DNA from: Flavobacteriales bacterium UBA5939
GTDB lineage: Bacteria > Bacteroidota > Bacteroidia > Flavobacteriales > Schleiferiaceae
DNA length: 5,172 nt
Assembly (NCBI GenBank): GCA_002430755.1
Contig: DJCX01000081.1
Span: 17,733-22,904, forward strand
Direction of reading: 5' to 3'
A program made the position numbers and the translations under genes. The notes under the pieces are model-generated. The model was not told the DNA's origin. It ran no database searches and worked only from the letters and a program-made list of their open reading frames with translations. Every line of letters starts with the position of its first letter. The first letter of the stretch is position 1. Shown here one piece after another: positions 1 to 5,172 of the stretch.

Positions 1-1772
1 GGAGATCCAGAATGCCAAATCCCTTCCAGGCGATGCCCGCGGGTACGAACAATGGTAGGAGCTTTTTGACCACCAACAGTACGGTAATGTACCGTCGCCA
101 AATCATCTGACATGATTTGTAAAGCGTAGAGCAAGTAATCCAAGTATTGAATTTCCGCAATAGGGCGGAGGCCGCGCATGGCCAGACCTATTCCTTGTCC
201 CATAATGGTTGCTTCACGAATACCGGCATCTGCTACACGCGTTTCACCGTATTTCGCTTGCATACCTTCTAGACCTTGGTTTACATCACCAATCTTTCCA
301 CTATCCTCTCCAAACACCATAGTTTGGGGATACATATCAAATAGCTTGTCGAAATTATCTCTGATGACAATACGAGCATCCACTTCTTGTGCATCTTCGT
401 ATTGCGCTGGGGTAGAGGAAAGTAGTTCGTTGGTAGGATTTTCGCTATACAAATGTGAGCTGTATCGACGCTCCTGATCAGCTTTGCTAGATGAAAGCCA
501 ATTCTTTAACCCGGAAGTATCAACCCTGTTATCGCCACGAACAGCACGCAAGGCTTTACGAGCTGCTTTGAAGCTATGTGCGACTTCTACGTCCTCAACA
601 GCTTCTAATTCCTTGATAGTATTTGTTATAAAGATGCCCTTTTCACCTTGCTGTTGCAAGGCCTTTAAGATAGGCAGTACCTCGCTGCGCAAACGCTTTG
701 GCACTTCTTGGTAAATGGTCCAAGCAGCTTTCTTGCCTTCGCGAGCGGACTTTTTAGCATCTTTTACAAGCTGGTCCAATTCTTCTTGGGTAGCAATTCC
801 TTGCTCAATCATCCACTGACCGAACTTGAGGATACAATCGTGGTCTTTCTCCCACTGTAATCGGTCCTTGCTTTTATAGCGCTCGTGCGAACCGCTGGTA
901 CTGTGACCTTGTGGCTGCGTCATGCCTTTCACATGAATCATCACAGGGACATGCTCTTCTCGAGCTACTTGACCAGCTTTTGTGAACGTATTGATCAGAG
1001 CAGGGTAGTCCCATGCTTCAACAACAAAGATGTCATAACCGTTGCCCTTTTCGTCGCGCTGAAATCCTTTTAGAATTTCAGAAATATCTTCTTTGGTCGT
1101 TTGGTATTCAGCACCTACTGAAATTCCGTATTCATCATCCCAAATTGAAATAACCATCGGTACCTGAAGTACACCCGCCGCATTGATAGTTTCAAAGAAC
1201 AATCCTTCAGAAGTAGATGCATTTCCAATAGTTCCCCATGCAACCTCGTTTCCATCTTTACTAAACTTCTCAGAACCTTCAAACTTTACTTCCTTGAAAA
1301 CTTTCGATGCTTGTGCCAATCCAAGTAGACGCGGCATTTGTCCCGCCGTAGGACTAATATCAGAAGAGCTATTGTATTGATTGGTCAGGTCAACCCAATT
1401 ACCATCTTTATCTAAACTACGCGTTGCAAAGTGTCCATTCATTTGACGACCACCTGCCATCGGTTCGTGGTCTACATCGGTAACAGCGTATAATGAATTA
1501 AAGAATCCAACGGAATCAAGCTCTCCGAGTGCCATCATGAAGGTTTGATCTCGGTAATAACCGCTTCGGAAATCACCTTTTTTAAATGCTTTGGCCCATG
1601 CAATTTGAGCCAATTCTTTACCGGCACCAAAAATTCCAAATTTGGCCTTACCAGTAAGCACTTCTCGTCGACCCATTAAGGAGCATTCACGAGATAGAAC
1701 GGCGGTAAAATAATCGTTATGAATCTCTTTCTTGAAATCGAGGTAACTGATTTCCTTCTGCTTATCTGTCAT
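1..1772 (-). CDS. Fused E1 alpha/beta subunit of a thiamine-diphosphate 2-oxoacid dehydrogenase (3' end cut off by window edge)
   Basis: E1 enzymes decarboxylate a 2-oxoacid on thiamine diphosphate and pass the acyl group to the lipoyl arm of E2 in a cytoplasmic complex. 590 codons are visible, starting MTDKQKEISY. The alpha half shows YYRDQTFMMALGE (residues 72-84), the cofactor/metal segment GNASTSEG (183-190) to WDDEYGIS (211-218), and the loop GHSTSGSHERYK (289-300). A charged linker (about 310-460) leads into the beta half: VFGED (486-490), RPIAEIQYLDY (536-546) and RTRGHRLEGIWHSGS (576-590), with the conserved His at 587. The frame stays open to the edge. Fused Bacteroidota homologues are about 660-800 residues, so roughly the last 200 are probably missing. 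Some relatives carry the misleading database name tungsten formylmethanofuran dehydrogenase. Branched-chain 2-oxoacids are a plausible substrate by family, but the sequence does not settle this. The start is the first ATG after a -7 box, with no clear Shine-Dalgarno. Confidence 0.94.
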   Translation of the reverse strand, partial: MTDKQKEISYLDFKKEIHNDYFTAVLSRECSLMGRREVLTGKAKFGIFGAGKELAQIAWAKAFKKGDFRSGYYRDQTFMMALGELDSVGFFNSLYAVTDVDHEPMAGGRQMNGHFATRSLDKDGNWVDLTNQYNSSSDISPTAGQMPRLLGLAQASKVFKEVKFEGSEKFSKDGNEVAWGTIGNASTSEGLFFETINAAGVLQVPMVISIWDDEYGISVGAEYQTTKEDISEILKGFQRDEKGNGYDIFVVEAWDYPALINTFTKAGQVAREEHVPVMIHVKGMTQPQGHSTSGSHERYKSKDRLQWEKDHDCILKFGQWMIEQGIATQEELDQLVKDAKKSAREGKKAAWTIYQEVPKRLRSEVLPILKALQQQGEKGIFITNTIKELEAVEDVEVAHSFKAARKALRAVRGDNRVDTSGLKNWLSSSKADQERRYSSHLYSENPTNELLSSTPAQYEDAQEVDARIVIRDNFDKLFDMYPQTMVFGEDSGKIGDVNQGLEGMQAKYGETRVADAGIREATIMGQGIGLAMRGLRPIAEIQYLDYLLYALQIMSDDLATVHYRTVGGQKAPTIVRTRGHRLEGIWHSGS

Positions 1773-1804
1773 AGTATTTGGGTAGAGCTAGGTTAAACTC
1801 ACCA

Positions 1805-1833
1805 CAAATATACGCCATTATCCACCTAGAAAA
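1805..1833 (-). promoter_or_regulatory. Probable Bacteroidota-type promoter for the E1 gene
   Basis: On the minus strand, TATATTTG (1812 down to 1805) matches the Bacteroidota -7 consensus TAnnTTTG exactly. A TTT triplet, part of TTTT at 1833-1830, lies 17 bp upstream where the -33 TTG is expected, so the -33 half is weak. Initiation 4-7 bases downstream would give a leader of about 25-28 nt before the ATG at 1772. The -33 part lies inside the last codons of the small membrane gene, so the E1 gene could be transcribed alone as well as by read-through. Confidence 0.55.
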
Positions 1834-2017
1834 GGCGCTTAAACACAAAGAGAACGAACAGTGTGATGACGATTAACAGAGCGACTTGTATACCTCCACT
1901 GCGGTAGTGAATCTTGTGCATCGCTAAATCTTTGCGGTAACTGATAAATAGAAAGGTCAAAAACGCTACAGCGAATATGCTAGCAAAAATCCAATGTCCT
2001 GTTGTGATGTTCTCCAT
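1826..2017 (-). CDS. Small conserved-type protein with two predicted membrane helices, function unknown
   Basis: This 63-residue protein begins MENITTGHWIFASIF. Two hydrophobic segments, about residues 9-27 and 43-59, are separated by a basic loop (SYRKDLAMHKIHYRSGG, 26-42), and it ends KRLF. By the positive-inside rule the loop and perhaps the basic tail face the cytoplasm, making a helical hairpin in the inner membrane. I recall similar short proteins with a GHWIFA-like start in flavobacteria but know no function for them. The gene lies 53 bp upstream of, and in the same orientation as, the E1 gene, so the two may share a transcript. Its ATG is only 5 bp from an exact -7 box, which suggests a leaderless or nearly leaderless message. 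The absence of stops, the clear helix-loop-helix pattern and the promoter support a real gene rather than a chance ORF. Confidence 0.75.
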   Translation of the reverse strand: MENITTGHWIFASIFAVAFLTFLFISYRKDLAMHKIHYRSGGIQVALLIVITLFVLFVFKRLF

Positions 2018-2022
2018 AGCGT

Positions 2023-2030
2023 CAAATTTA
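2023..2030 (-). promoter_or_regulatory. -7 promoter element for the small membrane-protein gene
   Basis: On the minus strand, TAAATTTG (2030 down to 2023) is an exact match to TAnnTTTG. The nearest upstream TTTG ends 24 bp away, just beyond the usual 17-23 bp spacing, so the -33 half is poor. The expected initiation point (about 2016-2019) coincides with the ATG at 2017. The element sits in the 40-bp divergent spacer between this gene and the pyrophosphohydrolase gene. Confidence 0.5.
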
Positions 2031-2031
2031 C

Positions 2032-2039
2032 TTTCTTTG
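2032..2039 (+). promoter_or_regulatory. Weak candidate -7 element for the pyrophosphohydrolase gene
   Basis: TTTCTTTG matches TAnnTTTG except for T in place of A at the second position. A TTC triplet at 2010-2012 lies 19 bp upstream as a poor -33 partner. Initiation near 2045 would leave a leader of about 12 nt before the ATG at 2058. The element is next to the opposing -7 box at 2023-2030, so polymerase could not occupy both at once. This is the best plus-strand candidate in the short spacer but remains tentative. Confidence 0.25.
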
Positions 2040-2057
2040 AAGCATAAAATAGAGCAA

Positions 2058-2444
2058 ATGAAAAAGCAATTAAACCACGTCGAAAAATTTCATGATACGT
2101 TTGGAATTCCGAATGAATACGCGCCAAAAGCGACTATTAGCAATGACTTAATTGATTTACGCTTTAAGCTCATGGCTGAGGAGAATGAAGAATACCTAGA
2201 GGCTGCGAAAAACGGAGATTTGGTTGAAGTTGCAGATGCGCTAGGCGATATGATGTACATTCTTTGTGGAACTATTCTGAGTCACGGAATGCAGCACAAA
2301 ATAGAGGAGGTCTTTGAAGAAATACAGCGTAGTAATATGAGCAAGCTCGGTGAGGACGGTAAGCCTATTTACCGAGAGGATGGAAAGGTTTTAAAAGGAC
2401 CGAATTACTTCAGGCCGAACATAGCCAAGATTATTGAAGATTAG
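2058..2444 (+). CDS. MazG/HisE-like nucleoside triphosphate pyrophosphohydrolase
   Basis: This 128-residue protein belongs to the all-alpha NTP pyrophosphohydrolase (MazG, phosphoribosyl-ATP pyrophosphohydrolase-like) superfamily. Members hydrolyse (d)NTPs or related nucleotides to monophosphate and pyrophosphate, often to clean up unwanted nucleotides. The Mg-binding signature is visible as EENEEYLEA (residues 41-49) followed by EVADALGD (57-64). After the helical core comes the tail SNMSKLGEDGKPIYREDGKVLKGPNYFRP, typical of the short flavobacterial members. The frame is open upstream to 1977, but I place the start at 2058: the protein then begins MKKQLNHVEKFHDTFGI, like its relatives, and the extra 27 codons would run over the start of the opposing small gene. 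It is transcribed divergently from that gene, and its stop overlaps the end of the OstA-like gene by 14 bp. The exact substrate cannot be read from the sequence, and HisE activity itself is unlikely without his genes nearby. Confidence 0.9.
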   Translation: MKKQLNHVEKFHDTFGIPNEYAPKATISNDLIDLRFKLMAEENEEYLEAAKNGDLVEVADALGDMMYILCGTILSHGMQHKIEEVFEEIQRSNMSKLGEDGKPIYREDGKVLKGPNYFRPNIAKIIED

Positions 2445-3933
2445 GTCTTGTTTGACTTTTCGAAGTACGCTGTTCAAATAAAGGGGTACAACCAGGCAAA
2501 CGTTTCATTTCTTCGTTAGCGCTTTCCCAAGGAGCGTAAGAGGCTTCAACACCCTTATTCGCATTTATCTTTCTCACGTTACCTTCTTCGAACGATATCG
2601 AGATATATGCACAAGCTGTTTTGTTTACACCTTCGACAACCTTGTCGTCATTTATGCTATGGGTGATGTTTTGGGCGTTCCCGCGCAGTTCAAGGGAGTG
2701 AATCGCGTTATCCATGAATTTCCCTTCCAACTCTTTTCCTACTGCTTGATCGAAGTGAATAGAGTCATCAGTTAGACTAACGATAGCGGTATTGCCCATC
2801 AAGAATAAGCTGTCTAAGGCTTCATCGAGAAGTGATAATACTGCGGAATCACAGGTAAACTGACTGTTTTTACTCCACATACGAGGACTAGGATACAACG
2901 TTAGCTCCTCGTTAGTTTCGGTATAGTTGAAGAATTCACTTTTTCCTTGAAAATCGGTGCTGTAAAACGAAGTGTTGTGCTGTAGGTCTACCTTTCTGTA
3001 TCCCATGGAGTCTGTTCGTATATGCAAAGTGTCGCCTTTCGCATATAATGTGTCTTCATCCATTCTCTGGCGGTAGTACACGGGGAAGTGAGCGTCTACA
3101 AAGTTGGGCTCCTTGGTATAGTCGATAAATTCAGATTCAAGAACAAGACCTTGAGCAGAATCAGCGACTAGGGCATTGCCAAAAAGGCGTCCAGCTTCGG
3201 ATTTCAGATTATAACTAATCGAATCAGATTCGATATAATTTCCTGGTGCACTTATGCTCGCTCCTTGGCCTAGATTGAGCTGTGCACTTTCGGCAAGATA
3301 TTCGCCGATACTGCAAAGAATAGTGGTACTGTCTCTAAGAAGGGTAGAAGGCCCTGCAAATTCATACCTATTGGTATTAGGAAAGTATAAGAGCGTATCA
3401 GTATACAGTGAATACGTTGAATCTATGGCTTCGACGTTGCCTCTTAACCATACCGTTTCGTAATCTGTATTATAAGAACCTCTGTCTGCTGTTAACTCCA
3501 ACGATTTCCTCAACAGGGTACTGCGAACTGTGTAATAGGCGGTAGCACTTTTACGATCGTAAAAGAGTTGTTTGGTATTCAATTGAGAAGTAGGGGTAGT
3601 CAACTGAACGTTTTGGCTGATAGTAAATGTTCTACTCTCGCCGTTGTAGTCTAAGCGATTACCCGTAATAATAGTGGTATCCGCTTGAACGATTCGAACA
3701 TTTTTAAATGCTTTGAATTCGTTTTGCGGTTGTATCAATACGGCGGAATCACAAGTCATTACCGCCACATCTTGTTGAAGTCCTACATTTCCTCTCAAGT
3801 AATAAATACGTGAGCCGTCTTTCTGCTTAACGATATCCGTAATGTCCGAGCTGAGAATACGAATCTTCGTCTGTGCCTCTGCAGAGGTACAGACAAAAAG
3901 AAGGGCCCATCCAAAAAGAAAGGCCCTCATCAT
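2431..3933 (-). CDS. Exported OstA/LptA-like protein, probably in LPS transport or outer-membrane biogenesis
   Basis: This 500-residue protein has a signal peptide (MMRAFLFGWALLFVCTSAEA, cleavage likely after A20 before QTK) and so acts in the periplasm. The mature part is almost all beta-strand, in repeating units of about 35-40 residues such as YYLRGNV (44-50), LTADRGSYN (147-155), VWLRGNVEA (161-169) and ESDSISYN (235-242). This is the pattern of the OstA/LptA jelly-roll that carries LPS between membranes. The length and C-terminal region (APWESANEEMKRLPG, 467-481) agree with flavobacterial OstA-like proteins, which are much longer than enterobacterial LptA (about 185 residues). The first ATG overlaps the purA stop (TAATG); a second ATG follows at once and is an equally possible start. 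It is probably co-transcribed with purA and translated by coupling. A dedicated LPS-bridge role is inferred from the fold, and no other lpt gene is in view. Confidence 0.88.
   Translation of the reverse strand: MMRAFLFGWALLFVCTSAEAQTKIRILSSDITDIVKQKDGSRIYYLRGNVGLQQDVAVMTCDSAVLIQPQNEFKAFKNVRIVQADTTIITGNRLDYNGESRTFTISQNVQLTTPTSQLNTKQLFYDRKSATAYYTVRSTLLRKSLELTADRGSYNTDYETVWLRGNVEAIDSTYSLYTDTLLYFPNTNRYEFAGPSTLLRDSTTILCSIGEYLAESAQLNLGQGASISAPGNYIESDSISYNLKSEAGRLFGNALVADSAQGLVLESEFIDYTKEPNFVDAHFPVYYRQRMDEDTLYAKGDTLHIRTDSMGYRKVDLQHNTSFYSTDFQGKSEFFNYTETNEELTLYPSPRMWSKNSQFTCDSAVLSLLDEALDSLFLMGNTAIVSLTDDSIHFDQAVGKELEGKFMDNAIHSLELRGNAQNITHSINDDKVVEGVNKTACAYISISFEEGNVRKINANKGVEASYAPWESANEEMKRLPGCTPLFEQRTSKSQTRPNLQ
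3895..3927 (-). other. Hairpin with T-rich tail inside the start of the OstA-like gene (possible attenuator, weak)
   Basis: Read on the minus strand, AGGGCC (3927-3922) and GGCCCT (3907-3902) form a perfect 6-bp GC-rich stem around a 14-nt loop, extendable by one G-T pair. TTCTTTTTG follows directly. The layout resembles a small intrinsic terminator just after the start of the OstA-like gene. It also lies wholly within signal-peptide codons, where Leu/Phe codons supply T-runs, so coincidence is likely. Confidence 0.2.
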
Positions 3934-5172
3934 TATTGTCTCATTATAGTTTGCGCTCGGTCAGGGCCTACGCTGATTAAAGATATCGGCACACCTACTT
4001 CTTTTTCGATATAATCGATGTACGATTTAAAGCTCTCAGGGAATTCATCTTCCGAGGTCATCTTCGTGAGATCTTCATCCCAACCTGCTACTTCAGTGAA
4101 AATTGGCTCAATCAAGTCTTCCTCAAGCTTGTAAGGAAGGTGTTCAATGACCTCACCTTTATAACGGTAGGCGGTACAAACCTTTAAGTTTCCAATACCA
4201 CTAAGAACATCAGCTTTCATCATCATCAGTTCTGTAACGCCATTTACGTCGATAGCGTATTTAAGTGCAGGTAAATCTAACCAGCCACATCTTCTTGGAC
4301 GGCCTGTAGTGGCTCCGAATTCGTGGCCTTGTGCTTGAATGGTCTCCCCAGTTTCGTCAAACAATTCCGTAGGGAAGGGGCCTGAACCAACACGAGTACA
4401 GTACGCTTTGAAAATACCGTAAACGTTTTTGATGCGATTCGGCGCAACACCGAGGCCTGTACAAGCTCCAGCACAAGTGGTATTTGAAGACGTTACGAAC
4501 GGGTAAGTCCCGAAATCGATATCCAGCAAGGTACCCTGAGCACCTTCAGCCAAAATAGTTCTGCCATCCTTAATCGCTTGGTGTACATACGGTTCGCTAT
4601 CAATGATATCGAGCGTTCTCAGGTACTCAATAGCTTCAAACCATGTCGGCTCAAGTTCACTTAAGTCATAAGTGAAATCAGGATATCCACTTAGTAATTG
4701 TTTGTGTTTGGTAACGAGATTGTTGTAAAGTTCTTGGAAGTTGTCCAATTGGATATCCCCAACACGAAGGCCATTTCTACCGGTTTTGTCCATATAAGTC
4801 GGACCAATTCCCTTTAGCGTTGAACCTATCTTTTTCTTCCCTTTTGCGGCTTCACTAGCTGCATCAAGAAGGCGGTGCGATGGCAAGATTAGGTGTGCCT
4901 TTCGAGAGATTTTTAAACGAGACAACACATCAGGCTCTTGTGCGATGAGTTTGTCCAATTCGCCCTTAAAGATTACTGGATCAATCACCACACCGTTTCC
5001 AACAACATTACAAACCTTTTCATGGAATACTCCAGAAGGAATGGTGTGCAATACGTGTTTCTTGCCTTCAAATTCAAGCGTGTGTCCTGCGTTAGGACCC
5101 CCTTGAAAGCGTGCAATTATGTCATACTTACGCGTAAGTACGTCAACAATCTTTCCTTTTCCTTCATCTCCC
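3933..5172 (-). CDS. purA: Adenylosuccinate synthetase (5' end cut off by window edge)
   Basis: PurA joins IMP and aspartate using GTP to make adenylosuccinate, the first committed step to AMP, in the cytoplasm. 412 codons plus the stop are visible, beginning at the P-loop GDEGKGKIVD, which corresponds to residue 12 of E. coli PurA; only about a dozen N-terminal residues are missing. Further signatures, counted from the first visible residue, are GGPNAGHT (24-31, catalytic His at 30), GAQGTLLDID (210-219), TYPFVTSSNTT (222-232), GATTGRPRRCGW (286-297) and the C-terminal SVGPDRAQTI. GGPN replaces GGHN of the E. coli enzyme, as in other Bacteroidota. The true start is beyond the window; TTG at 5051 is an internal Leu codon, not the start. 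The stop overlaps the ATG of the OstA-like gene by one base, so the pair is probably an operon. No defect is seen. Confidence 0.98.
   Translation of the reverse strand, partial: GDEGKGKIVDVLTRKYDIIARFQGGPNAGHTLEFEGKKHVLHTIPSGVFHEKVCNVVGNGVVIDPVIFKGELDKLIAQEPDVLSRLKISRKAHLILPSHRLLDAASEAAKGKKKIGSTLKGIGPTYMDKTGRNGLRVGDIQLDNFQELYNNLVTKHKQLLSGYPDFTYDLSELEPTWFEAIEYLRTLDIIDSEPYVHQAIKDGRTILAEGAQGTLLDIDFGTYPFVTSSNTTCAGACTGLGVAPNRIKNVYGIFKAYCTRVGSGPFPTELFDETGETIQAQGHEFGATTGRPRRCGWLDLPALKYAIDVNGVTELMMMKADVLSGIGNLKVCTAYRYKGEVIEHLPYKLEEDLIEPIFTEVAGWDEDLTKMTSEDEFPESFKSYIDYIEKEVGVPISLISVGPDRAQTIMRQ

Noticed and set aside
178..1380. Several plus-strand open frames of 62-99 codons (178-477, 484-714, 885-1073, 1183-1380)
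   Set aside because: All are antisense to the E1 gene, whose frame is continuous and matches family motifs throughout. The plus-strand products look like no family I recognise.
1977..2057. N-terminal extension of the pyrophosphohydrolase to an upstream ATG at 1977
   Set aside because: The extra 27 residues do not resemble the family, and the stretch overlaps the start and promoter of the opposing small gene. The ATG at 2058 gives the normal N-terminus.
2426..2450. CAAGA/TCTTG inverted repeat at the convergent gene ends as a bidirectional terminator
   Set aside because: The stem is only 5 bp with a 15-nt loop and no real T-tract on either side, too weak to call.
3254..3463. Plus-strand open frame of 69 codons
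   Set aside because: It is antisense to the well-supported OstA-like gene and its product has no recognisable features.
3876..3887. Perfect 12-bp palindrome CCTCTGCAGAGG
   Set aside because: It encodes the end of the signal peptide (S-A-E), stands alone, and about one such palindrome is expected by chance in a window of this size.
3874..3933. Lipoprotein signal around Cys15 of the OstA-like protein
   Set aside because: The residues before the Cys (L-F-V) do not fit a lipobox, whereas AEA followed by Q fits ordinary signal peptidase I cleavage.
4277..4474. Minus-strand open frame of 65 codons
   Set aside because: It is an out-of-frame shadow within purA, whose own frame carries conserved motifs across the same bases.

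Overview
The window is a compact stretch of chromosome from a member of the Bacteroidota, most likely a flavobacterium. The evidence is the gene set (an E1 alpha/beta fusion, a two-domain OstA-like protein, a PurA with the GGPNAGHT form of its active-site loop), two exact matches to the Bacteroidota sigma-factor -7 element TAnnTTTG, and start codons with no clear Shine-Dalgarno sequence. Composition is even, and I see no mobile element, phage gene, CRISPR array, tRNA or rRNA.

Layout from left to right: (1) 1-1772, minus strand: the first 590 codons of a fused E1 alpha/beta subunit of a thiamine-diphosphate 2-oxoacid dehydrogenase, cut by the left edge. (2) 1826-2017, minus: a 63-residue protein with two membrane helices, 53 bp upstream of the E1 gene. 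(3) 2058-2444, plus: a 128-residue MazG/HisE-type nucleotide pyrophosphohydrolase, divergent from the small gene; the two start codons are 40 bp apart. (4) 2431-3933, minus: a 500-residue exported OstA/LptA-like protein whose 3' end overlaps the pyrophosphohydrolase gene tail-to-tail by 14 bp. (5) 3933-5172, minus: purA, adenylosuccinate synthetase, lacking only its first dozen or so codons at the right edge.

There are two transcription units on the minus strand. purA and the OstA-like gene share one base (TAATG) and are probably co-transcribed and translationally coupled. The small membrane gene and the E1 gene each have a Bacteroidota-like -7 box in front of them and may also be read together. 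The pyrophosphohydrolase is a single plus-strand gene between the two units. No intergenic gap exceeds about 55 bp, so no gene-free stretch needs separate description.

The genes are mostly housekeeping: AMP synthesis, outer-membrane/LPS biogenesis, nucleotide clean-up and 2-oxoacid oxidation. I found no convincing novel system. The points most worth a second look are an apparent reciprocal Asp/Asn exchange in the metal-binding motif of the E1 subunit, the small membrane protein beside it with a possibly leaderless transcript, and an internal duplication in the OstA-like protein.
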